From contig NZ_CP023696.1 in NCBI RefSeq assembly GCF_008704425.1, forward strand, positions 916,501 through 980,500: a stretch of DNA of 64,000 bases. Reading direction: 5' to 3'. The first letter of the stretch is position 1. The number at the start of each line of letters is the position of its first letter. The translations under genes and the position numbers were made by a program. Below the pieces are notes generated by a model that was given only the letters and a program-made list of their open reading frames with translations, searched no databases and was not told the origin of the DNA. Positions 57,449 to 64,000 of this stretch are shown piece by piece. The stretch comes from Streptomyces fradiae ATCC 10745 = DSM 40063. GTDB taxonomy: Bacteria; Actinomycetota; Actinomycetes; Streptomycetales; Streptomycetaceae.

Positions 57449-57476
57449 CGTGGCAGTGGCTTTCGCCACGGGCGGC
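57449..57476 (-). promoter_or_regulatory. Alternative hairpins in the cobT 5' region
   Basis: On the minus strand CCGTGGC can pair either with the near GCCAC (GTGGC-GAAA-GCCAC, a GNRA-capped stem) or with the far GCCACGG (7 bp). The two pairings exclude each other. The 299-nt region 57333-57631 also holds a probable cobL terminator stem (57523-57543). No B12 box was found. Confidence 0.35.
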
Positions 57477-57631
57477 TGTGGACTGCGCCACGTCGCGCGT
57501 CCCCCCTGTGGTGTCCGCCCACGGGTGCCCCTGCGGGGCGCCCTCCGGCGGGTAGGGGGCGAACACATCGCCGATTACCCGCCTGTGGTCGAACGGTCGG
57601 CCAGCCTACCTGCCCTTCCGTAGCGGGGGGA

Positions 57632-58930
57632 TCACGGGGCGGGCCTGCGCCCGGCGATGAGGAAGGCCAGCGAGCGGTCGCGTTCGGCCCAGCCGGCGGG
57701 GTCGAGGTCGACGGACTGGAGGAGGGCGCACTCGACGGCGTAGCCGCCGGCGGCGAGCGCCGCGCAGGCGGCTTCGGCCTCGTCGCGGGTGTCCGCGTGG
57801 GTGACGATCCGTTCGGGGCGCCGGTCGGCGCAGGCGGCCACGACCTCCGCTCCCCCGCCGCCGACCCGCACCACGTCCGGCTCCGGGAGGCGTTCCAGTA
57901 CGTACGGGGCGCGGCCGGCGACGGCTTGGAGCTGCACACCGAGACGGCGGGCCGCGGCCTCGGCGCGGGCGCAGGCGGCCGGGTCGGCGTCGACGGCGAT
58001 GACGGCGGCGCCGAAGTGGGCGGCCTCGGCGGCGAACGCCCCGGACCCGGTGCCGATGTCCCAGACGAGGTCGCCGACGCGGGGCCCGAGGCGGGCCAGT
58101 TGGGCGGCGCGCAGGGCGGGCGACTCGCCGGTTCCGGGGTGGGGGGCGGAGGGCGGGGCGGGGTGGCCGGCCGTGTGCGGCGCGGGGTGCTGCCCCGGGT
58201 GGGGGACGGGCCCCGTGTTCGGGGCCGGGGCGGGGGCCTCGTCGTACGTCTCCGGGGTGAGCCCCCAGCCGCGCACGGGTCCGGGGTCGGGGCCCAGCAG
58301 CCAGCCGCCGCCCGTGGGGGCGGGAAGGGCGCCGCCGATGGCGATGACGACGTTCGGGTCGCGCCAGGTGAGGTCGGCGGCCTTGTCGGAGGTGAGGACG
58401 GTGACCTGTTCGCGTTCGGTGCCGAGGGCCTCGCAGATGACGAAGGTGCGGTGCACTCCGTCGAGCATGAGGGCGAGTTCGGCGGGGCCCGCCCCCGGCG
58501 AGGTGAGGACGGCGACCTTCGGGTGGGCGCGGCAGACGTTGACGGCGCGGCGCAGGGTGCGCGTGTGGGCGACGACCACGCGCGCGTCGTCCCAGGGCAT
58601 GCCGGCGCGGGCGAAGGCGGCGGCGACGGAGGAGACGGCCGGGACGACCTCGACCTCCAGGCCGTGCCGGGGGTCGCGGAGGGTGCGGACGACACCGAAG
58701 AAGCCGGGGTCGCCGTCGGCGAGGACGACGGCCGTGCCGCGGTGCCCGGCGATGCGGCGGGCGGCCAGCTCGACGCTGCCCAGGCGGATGCGCTCGGCGG
58801 CCTCCGGGACTTCGGGGAGGGCCAGATGGTGGGCGGCGCCCGCGACGAGGGTGGCGGCCGAGAGGGCGGAGCGCGCCGCGGCGGTGAGGGGTGAGCCGTC
58901 CCATCCGATCACCGTGACCCGGTCGGCCAT
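57632..58930 (-). CDS. cobL: Precorrin-6Y C5,15-methyltransferase (decarboxylating), CbiE-CbiT fusion
   Basis: 432 residues. The N-terminal CbiE half begins VTVIGWDGSPLTAAARSAL and contains VLADGDPGFFGVVRTL. A Pro/Gly/His-rich linker (about 230-275) leads to the CbiT half with the SAM site DLVWDIGTGSGAFAAEAA. It methylates C-5 and C-15 and removes the acetate carboxyl of precorrin-6Y. Upstream member of the cobalamin gene group. Confidence 0.94.
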   Translation of the reverse strand: MADRVTVIGWDGSPLTAAARSALSAATLVAGAAHHLALPEVPEAAERIRLGSVELAARRIAGHRGTAVVLADGDPGFFGVVRTLRDPRHGLEVEVVPAVSSVAAAFARAGMPWDDARVVVAHTRTLRRAVNVCRAHPKVAVLTSPGAGPAELALMLDGVHRTFVICEALGTEREQVTVLTSDKAADLTWRDPNVVIAIGGALPAPTGGGWLLGPDPGPVRGWGLTPETYDEAPAPAPNTGPVPHPGQHPAPHTAGHPAPPSAPHPGTGESPALRAAQLARLGPRVGDLVWDIGTGSGAFAAEAAHFGAAVIAVDADPAACARAEAAARRLGVQLQAVAGRAPYVLERLPEPDVVRVGGGGAEVVAACADRRPERIVTHADTRDEAEAACAALAAGGYAVECALLQSVDLDPAGWAERDRSLAFLIAGRRPAP

Positions 58931-59417
58931 CTTCGTCTGTCTCCCTGGGGGTGTCGGTGCGGCTCGGGGCTCTGCGAGCGTACCCGGAAGCGGGGTGTCC
59001 GGGCGGGCGGCGCGGGCGGCAGGTGCCGGAGCGCTGCGGGGCGGACGGCAGGTTCCGGAGCGCTGCGCGGCTGGGGCGGGGCGGGGCGGTGCGGGGGTGG
59101 GGCGGGGCGGTGCGGGGGTGGGGCGGGGCGGTGCGGTGATGTGCGTGTGGGGGGTGCGGAGGTGGCGGGGCGGGGGTGCGGCGGTGGCGGGGCGGGGGTG
59201 GGGCGGTGGCGGGGTGGGGGTGGGGCGGTGCGGGGGGCGAGGGCGGAGGCCGGTACCGGTGCGGGGGGCGAGGGCGGAGGCCCGTGGCGGGGGGACCGGG
59301 CGCCGTCGGGCGGGGCGGCCCCGCGGTGCGGGCGTGCGGTCAGGGCGCGGGGCGGCGGGCGGGGCGGGGCCGGGTGCCGGCGTCGTGTGTGCGGGTGGGG
59401 GCGTGCGGGCGCGGTGG
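58931..59417. repeat. G-rich tandem-repeat region
   Basis: A 21-nt unit starting GCGGGGCGGTGCGGGGGTGG repeats head to tail from 59081 to 59136 (2.7 copies). Nearby a block starting GTGCGGGGGGCGAGGGCGGA occurs twice (near 59228 and 59260). The plus strand has many G-runs able to form quadruplexes. No gene is supported in these 487 bases. Confidence 0.7.
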
Positions 59418-60128
59418 TCAGGGGCGGTTGCCGGTGTGCCGGCGGAACGCGGTGTACGAGCCGTACTCGGTGTGCCGGCCGGACCGGCCGTACCGCCCGT
59501 ACGCGGCCTGTCCGGCGTCGGCGTAGCGGCCCTCTTGGTCCTCGGTGCCTTCGAGGTCCTCCGGGAGCAGGCTCCAGACGATCAGGTCGGTGCGGGTGTC
59601 GGTCCACGCCCCGTCCTCCGTCTGGGTGCGGGCTATCCAGGCGTTGCGCAGGACGCCCTCGCTGACGCAGCCGATCTTCTGGGCGACCTGCTGGGAGGCG
59701 GTGTTGCCGGCGGCGGTGCGCAGTTCGAGCCGCTCGAAGCGCTGGGTGCCGAACAGCCAGCGGGCTACGGCGAAGACGGACTCGGTGGCGTAGCCCTCGC
59801 CACGGGCCCAGGGGGCGGTGATGTAGGCGATCTCGGTGGAGCGGGCCCGCCAGTCGGTGTGGCGCAGGCGCACGGCGCCGACGAGGCGCTGGGTGAGGAA
59901 CTCGGTGACGGCGAGGGCGAGTCCGCGCCCGCCGGTGCGTTCGGCGGGCGCGGTGCGGTGGACCCACTGCGCGGCGTGGGCGGCGGTGTAGGGGTGGGGG
60001 GCGGAGGTCCAGGCGACGACGAGCTCGTCGTTCATCATCTCGGTGTGGGCGGGGATGTCCGTCTCGTCGTAGGGGCGCAGCACCAACCGTTCCGTGCTGA
60101 TGGAGACGTCCGGAAAGGTGGTAGTCAT
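59418..60128 (-). CDS. GNAT (RimJ/RimL-type) N-acetyltransferase
   Basis: 236 residues from ATG 60128 (MTTTFPDVSISTERLVLRPY), with GGAG six bases upstream. The RimJ/L pattern is present: ERLVLRPYDETDIP, EIAYITAPWARGEGYATESV, and the NTASQQVAQKIGCVSEGVLR block. The C-terminal 45 residues are Tyr/Gly/Arg-rich (DAGQAAYGRYGRSGRHTEY) and not part of the fold. The substrate is unknown. Confidence 0.85.
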   Translation of the reverse strand: MTTTFPDVSISTERLVLRPYDETDIPAHTEMMNDELVVAWTSAPHPYTAAHAAQWVHRTAPAERTGGRGLALAVTEFLTQRLVGAVRLRHTDWRARSTEIAYITAPWARGEGYATESVFAVARWLFGTQRFERLELRTAAGNTASQQVAQKIGCVSEGVLRNAWIARTQTEDGAWTDTRTDLIVWSLLPEDLEGTEDQEGRYADAGQAAYGRYGRSGRHTEYGSYTAFRRHTGNRP

Positions 60129-60225
60129 GCGCAACTCCATGCCGGTGGCCGGGGACTGGGTGTGAGTGGGCCGTGAACGCACAGCATGCAGCATGAGGAG
60201 CCGGGCGTGCATGGCGGGACGGGAA

Positions 60226-60257
60226 GGGCCCCGCGCACCGGGTGGTGCGCGGGGCCC
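60226..60257 (-). terminator. Terminator of the met operon
   Basis: 14-bp arms GGGCCCCGCGCACC and GGTGCGCGGGGCCC with a 4-nt loop, 24 bases after the metQ stop. Confidence 0.88.
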
Positions 60258-60281
60258 TCGCCGGGGCGGGTGCGGCGGGGG

Positions 60282-61139
60282 TTACCCGGCGGCGCCGAAG
60301 GCCGGGATCACGGAGCCCTGGTAGGTGTCCTCGATGTACTTCTTGACCTCGGGCGAGTTGAGGAGGCCGGCGAGCTTCTTCACGCGCGGGTCGTCCTCGT
60401 TGCCGTCCTTGACGGCCAGGAAGTTGGCGTACGGGTTGCCCTCGGACTTCTCCAGGGCCAGGGCGTCCTCGGCGGGGGTGAGCTTGGCCTCGATCGCGTA
60501 GTTGCCGTTGATGACGGCGGCGTCGACGTCGCTCAGGGCGCGCGGGACGGTGGCGGCCTCCAGCTCCTTGAACTCCAGGCCCTTCTTGTCGGTGATGTCG
60601 GAGAGCGTGGCGCCGGCCCCGACGCCGGGCTTGAGGGCGATCAGGCCGTTGTCGGCGAGGAGCTTGAGGGCGCGGCCCCCGTTGGTGGTGTCGTTGGGGA
60701 CGGCGACGGTCTGGCCGGGCTTGATGTCCTTCAGGGACTTCAGCTTCTGGGAGTAGAGGCCGAGCGGCTCCAGGTGGACGTCGACCACGGGGACGATGGT
60801 GGTCTTGTTCTTCTTGTTGAAGTCGTCCAGGTACGGCTTGTGCTGGAAGTAGTTGGCGTCGACCTGGCCGTCCTGCGTGGCGGTGTTGGGCAGGACGTAG
60901 TCGGTGAACTCCTTGACCTCCAGCTTGAGGCCGGCCTTCTCGGCCAGGTTGTCCTTGACGTAGGTGAGGATGTCGGCGTGCGGCGTGGGCGACGCGGCGA
61001 CGACGAGGGGCTTGGACGCGGCGTCGCCGGAGCCCGAGCCGGAGGCGGCCGGGTCGGAGGCGGTGCCGCAGGCGGTCAGGCCGGCGGCGAGGGCGGTGAT
61101 ACCGGTGAAGGCGGCGAGGGCCTTGAGGTTGCTGCGCAC
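60282..61139 (-). CDS. metQ: MetQ/NlpA-family substrate-binding lipoprotein
   Basis: 285 residues from GTG 61139. The lipoprotein signal with lipobox LTAC (AAGLTACGTAS) is followed by the NlpA fold: VVAASPTPHADILTYVKDN, VDANYFQHKPYLDDFN, VAVPNDTTNGGRALKLL and DAAVINGNYAIEAKL. It should deliver methionine (or a methionine derivative) to MetNI. Third gene of metN-metI-metQ. Confidence 0.94.
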   Translation of the reverse strand: MRSNLKALAAFTGITALAAGLTACGTASDPAASGSGSGDAASKPLVVAASPTPHADILTYVKDNLAEKAGLKLEVKEFTDYVLPNTATQDGQVDANYFQHKPYLDDFNKKNKTTIVPVVDVHLEPLGLYSQKLKSLKDIKPGQTVAVPNDTTNGGRALKLLADNGLIALKPGVGAGATLSDITDKKGLEFKELEAATVPRALSDVDAAVINGNYAIEAKLTPAEDALALEKSEGNPYANFLAVKDGNEDDPRVKKLAGLLNSPEVKKYIEDTYQGSVIPAFGAAG

Positions 61140-61243
61140 GAAGAGTGCCTCTTTCTGGTGGTGCGGATGACGCCCGGACAAGGAGTGCGGGCTCTTTTCT
61201 CCGGTGGCGAGCGTGAGGTCGCCCGAAGCTGTGGGTGCGCCGG

Positions 61244-61915
61244 TCAGGACGCGGTGCGGCCCCGGCGGGCGAGGAGCCGTACGGCTCCGTCGCCGATGAG
61301 CTGCACGGCGGAGACGACGACGATCAGGATCGCGACGGTGACGAGCATGAAGGTCGTGTCGAACCGCTGGTAGCCGTAGGTGATCGCCTTGGAGCCGAGT
61401 CCCTCGCCGCCGACCGCGCCGGCCATGGCGGAGTAGCCGATGAGGACGATCACCGTGGTGGTGACGGCGGAGACGAGGGAGGGCAGGGCCTGGGGCAGGA
61501 GCACCTTGCGGACGATGGTGGGGATGGAGCCGCCCATGGACTGGACGGCTTCCACCAGGCCGTGGTCGACCTCGCGGACGGCGGTCTCGACGAGGCGCGC
61601 GAAGAAGGGGATCGCGCCGATGGCGAGGGGCACGATCATCGCGGTGGGGCCGATGAAGGTGCCGACGACGAGCTTGGTGAACGGGATCAGCGCGATCAGC
61701 AGGATGATGAACGGCAGTGAGCGGCCGATGTTCACCACGACGCCGACGGCCTTGTTGACGGGTGTGTTCTGGAGGAGGCCGCCCTTGTCGGTGAGGACGA
61801 GGAGGAGGCCGAGGGGGAGCCCGCCGAGTACGGAGACGACGGTGGCCCACAGGACCATGTAGAGGGTGTCGAGGGTGCCCTGGACGAGCAGGGGCTGCAT
61901 CTCCGGCCAGGTCAC
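61244..61915 (-). CDS. metI: Methionine ABC transporter permease
   Basis: 223 residues from GTG 61915, overlapping the metN stop (GTGA). About five TM helices, with the EAA-loop motif EAVQSMGGSIPTIVRKVLLP and the MetI-typical VGGEGLGSKAITYGYQRF. Membrane channel of the MetNIQ importer. Confidence 0.94.
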   Translation of the reverse strand: MTWPEMQPLLVQGTLDTLYMVLWATVVSVLGGLPLGLLLVLTDKGGLLQNTPVNKAVGVVVNIGRSLPFIILLIALIPFTKLVVGTFIGPTAMIVPLAIGAIPFFARLVETAVREVDHGLVEAVQSMGGSIPTIVRKVLLPQALPSLVSAVTTTVIVLIGYSAMAGAVGGEGLGSKAITYGYQRFDTTFMLVTVAILIVVVSAVQLIGDGAVRLLARRGRTAS

Positions 61916-63081
61916 TTCGCGGCCTCCTCGGCGAGCGGGGTTGCGGTGGGGGCGGGGCTCCCGGTGGTGCCGGGGCCGTCGGCGGTGCCGGGGCCGTCGG
62001 TGGTGGCGGGACCGTGGGTGGTGGCGGTCGGCGCGTCGGCGCGGGTGGCGGGGGCGGGCGCGTCCGGGTCCACGACGGCGACCTGGAGGCCCTGTTCGCG
62101 CAGGAAGCCGACGGGGACGACGTTCTCGTCGTAGCGTCCGGGCAGCTCGATGCGCATGCGGCCGATCTGCCGGCCGCCGACGGTGTCCATGGCGGCACCG
62201 AGGATCGATATGTCGATGTTGTACGTACGGGCGAGCTGGGAGATCACCGGCTGGGTCGCGGCCTCCCCGTGGAAGGTGACGTCCACGACCGTGCGGTCGG
62301 GGCCGGTGGCGTGGCCGCTGACCGGGAAGAGCTCGCCGGCGAGCTCGGAGCCGGGGGTGGCCAGGAGCCCGGCGACGGTGCCGGACTCGACGACCCGGCC
62401 CTTGCGCATCAGGGCGGCCGAGTCGCAGACCGTCTTGACGACGTCCATCTCGTGGGTGATGAGCAGGACGGTCAGGCCGAGCTGCCGGTTGAGGTCGCGC
62501 AGCAGCTGGAGGATGGAGCGGGTGGTCTCCGGGTCCAGCGCGCTGGTCGCCTCGTCGGAGAGGAGGACCTTGGGGTTGCCCGCGAGGGCGCGGGCGATGC
62601 CGACGCGCTGCTTCTGGCCGCCGGAGAGCTGGCCGGGGTAGGCCCTGGCCTTGTCGGCGAGGCCCACGAGGTCGAGGAGTTCCAGGGCGCGGCGGGCGCG
62701 TTCGGCGCCGGAGACGCCGAGGATCTCCAGGGGCAGCTCGACGTTGTCCTGGACGGTGCGCGACGACAGCAGGTTGAAGTGCTGGAAGACCATGCCGATG
62801 CGGCTGCGGGCGCGGCGCAGCTCCTTGCCGGCGCGGTGGCCCCGGCCCGCGAGGGCGGTGAGGTCGGTGCCGTCGACCGTCACGGTGCCGGAGGTGGGGC
62901 GCTCCAGGAGGTTGACGCAGCGGATGAGGGAGGACTTGCCGGCGCCGCTCTGGCCGATGACGCCGAACACCTCGCCTTCGCGGACGTGCAGGTCGACGCC
63001 GTCCAGGGCGGTGACCTGGCGGCCGCGCGACTCGTAGACCTTGGTCAGGCCCTTGGTGGTGATCACAGGGGTATCCGTCAC
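61912..63081 (-). CDS. metN: Methionine ABC transporter ATP-binding protein
   Basis: 389 residues from GTG 63081; the GTG at 63066 (ITTKGLTKVY) may be the true start, because no good ribosome-binding site favours either. Walker A GQSGAGKSS, signature LSGGQKQRVGIARAL and Walker B VLLSDEATSALD are intact. The C-terminal NIL domain (about 270-345) is the amino-acid-sensing domain of MetN. A Thr/Pro/Ala-rich tail follows. First gene of the operon. Confidence 0.93.
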   Translation of the reverse strand: MTDTPVITTKGLTKVYESRGRQVTALDGVDLHVREGEVFGVIGQSGAGKSSLIRCVNLLERPTSGTVTVDGTDLTALAGRGHRAGKELRRARSRIGMVFQHFNLLSSRTVQDNVELPLEILGVSGAERARRALELLDLVGLADKARAYPGQLSGGQKQRVGIARALAGNPKVLLSDEATSALDPETTRSILQLLRDLNRQLGLTVLLITHEMDVVKTVCDSAALMRKGRVVESGTVAGLLATPGSELAGELFPVSGHATGPDRTVVDVTFHGEAATQPVISQLARTYNIDISILGAAMDTVGGRQIGRMRIELPGRYDENVVPVGFLREQGLQVAVVDPDAPAPATRADAPTATTHGPATTDGPGTADGPGTTGSPAPTATPLAEEAAK

Positions 63082-63306
63082 TGTCGGGTGCGCGGCGCGG
63101 TGTCCGCCGGGCACGGGGCATTCGTCGTTCCGACACGGGGGCGTCGAGGGGCGCCGACGGGGGCGTCGCGGCGCCGGGCGCGGCGGCCGCGGGGGCGGGG
63201 TGCGCGCGGGGGCGACGCGGTCCTTGACCGGCCGGGCGCGTACCGCCCCGGCTCCGGTGCTCCGCCGTCGGTCTCGCTTCGGGGCGCGAGGCTCGTCAGG
63301 GGCCCT

Positions 63307-63393
63307 CTAGAAGGCGCACATTCGACACATACAACGAGCACCGGGCGTCGTCATCGCCTCGGTCGCGGATACGCGGATGCTCGTCGTGGTCAT
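63307..63393 (-). CDS. Cys-rich leader peptide upstream of metNIQ
   Basis: 28 residues (MTTTSIRVSATEAMTTPG, then ARCMCRMCAF), ATG 63393 to TAG 63307. Three Cys and two Met codons lie in the last eight residues, as in Cys-responsive attenuator peptides described in mycobacteria. There is no ribosome-binding site; TTTACT at -12 to -7 suggests a leaderless message. It lies 226 bases upstream of metN on the same strand. Confidence 0.6.
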   Translation of the reverse strand: MTTTSIRVSATEAMTTPGARCMCRMCAF

Positions 63394-63667
63394 GGCGCCA
63401 GTAAAGCAGACGGGTCGGCGCGCCGATCCGAGCTGTCCGAATAGCGGACACGATGTGCACGGTATGCGGACTCCCGGACGGGTGCGCGGGAGGCCGCCCG
63501 CTGCCCGCCGACCCGCTGCGGCCTGCGGGAACGCGGGCCGGCCGCGACGGCGGGCGGAGGGCGCGCCCGAGCCGCGGCCGGCGCGGCCTGTGGTCAAGAC
63601 CACGCGGGCTCCCCGGTCGGGACCACGTGGGTGCGGGGGCGGCCACGGCCGGGGTTTTCGTCCGTAA

Positions 63668-63673
63668 TAGTCT
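63668..63673 (+). promoter_or_regulatory. -10 element of a probably leaderless gene
   Basis: TAGTCT (TANNNT) sits at -12 to -7 relative to ATG 63680, the spacing expected when transcription starts at the A of the start codon. No ribosome-binding site precedes the ATG. Confidence 0.5.
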
Positions 63674-63679
63674 CGCCCC

Positions 63680-64000
63680 ATGCTCAACGCCCTGACCCTC
63701 ACGGTGTCCCTCGCCGCGCTGGCCCTCGCCGCGTGGTGCGGTCTCGCCGCGTACCGGGACCAGCCGACGAAGGACTGGCACTTCATCGGCATGGCCGTGG
63801 TGACCCTGCTCGCGCTGGCCCAGCTCGTGGTGGGCGTGGTGCGGCTGGCGGGGGGCGGGGAGGCCGACGAGGGCACGGCCATCTTCGTGGCGTACCTGCT
63901 GGGCGCCCTCTTCGCGGTGCCCGCGGCGGGGTTCATGTCCCTGGTCGAGCGGAGCCGGTGGGGCTCGGCGACGGTCGCGGCCGGCGCGCTGGTGCTGGCC
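63680..64000 (+). CDS. Membrane protein, N-terminal part only
   Basis: 107 codons visible, open at the right edge. MLNALTLTVSLAALALAAWCGLAAYRD and TM helices at MAVVTLLALAQLVVGVVRL and IFVAYLLGALFAVPAAGFMS point to a small integral membrane protein of about four TM. Conserved next to metNIQ in streptomycetes as far as I recall. Function unknown. Confidence 0.8.
   Translation, partial: MLNALTLTVSLAALALAAWCGLAAYRDQPTKDWHFIGMAVVTLLALAQLVVGVVRLAGGGEADEGTAIFVAYLLGALFAVPAAGFMSLVERSRWGSATVAAGALVLA

Noticed and set aside
57333-57631. Possible cobalamin riboswitch upstream of BluB-CobT
   Set aside because: The conserved B12 box and the CCCGCNACTG core were not found on the transcribed strand; only simple hairpins are present.
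63082-63306. SAM riboswitch in front of metN
   Set aside because: No SAM-I, SAM-II or SAM-IV core was recognised; the Cys-rich micro-ORF is a better candidate control element.

Overview
The window is a 64 kb piece of a Streptomyces chromosome. The evidence is GC-rich, strongly codon-biased genes throughout, many GTG and TTG starts, an ssgB sporulation gene, actinobacterial phosphatidylinositol-mannoside (PIM) type genes, and a gene order that, from memory, follows the conserved core of Streptomyces coelicolor around relA, ruvABC and ssgB. Nothing here looks like a prophage, an integrative element or a transposon. There is no rRNA and no CRISPR array. Most apparent open frames opposite the real genes are artefacts of high GC.

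Layout. 1-5400 (minus strand): the N-terminus of mltG, then ruvX, alaS, two small membrane-linked proteins and rpsD. 5406-12996: a near-perfect iron box in front of a DUF2470 gene, then rarA, a VKOR-family membrane protein, hisS with an MBL hydrolase, a membrane-anchored cyclophilin and a DUF349 protein. 13011-23330: a strong bidirectional terminator, then relA, a lineage-specific secreted protein, apt-secF-secD-yajC and ruvC-ruvA-ruvB. 23381-30095: yebC, pdxS-pdxT, an MBL lactonase-like hydrolase and the pgsA-patA-pimA lipid cluster. 30373-37084: an EF-G-like GTPase with a degenerate G domain, an unknown membrane protein, a HIT protein and thrS; thrS, HIT, pgsA, patA, pimA, pdxST, yebC and ruvCAB match the Mycobacterium order.

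37231-45661 is more variable. It holds a two-gene DUF4365 (nuclease-like) module, a DEDDh exonuclease, two tRNA-Val(CAC) copies flanking an SRPBCC gene, a PGPGW-family membrane protein, ssgB, a CGNR zinc-finger protein, a repeat-rich gap, a cytoplasmic DsbA-like protein and a double-GNAT protein. 45702-48421: pabC-pabB and a five-tRNA operon, Gly(GCC)-Cys(GCA)-3x Val(GAC). 49405-58930: a tail-anchored Ser/Thr kinase, a TrmH-like methyltransferase and three cobalamin/siroheme genes, including a 1325-residue BluB-CobT fusion with a disordered N-terminal half. 59418-64000: a GNAT gene, metQ-metI-metN with a Cys-rich leader peptide upstream, and the start of a probably leaderless membrane protein.

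The most unusual signals are the Cys-rich micro-ORF in front of metNIQ, the iron box shared between DUF2470 and rpsD, the BluB-CobT fusion with its micro-ORF and alternative hairpins, the DUF4365/OB-like gene pair, the degenerate EF-G paralogue, and the G-rich and 36-nt tandem repeats. All calls come from reading the sequence; no database search was run.
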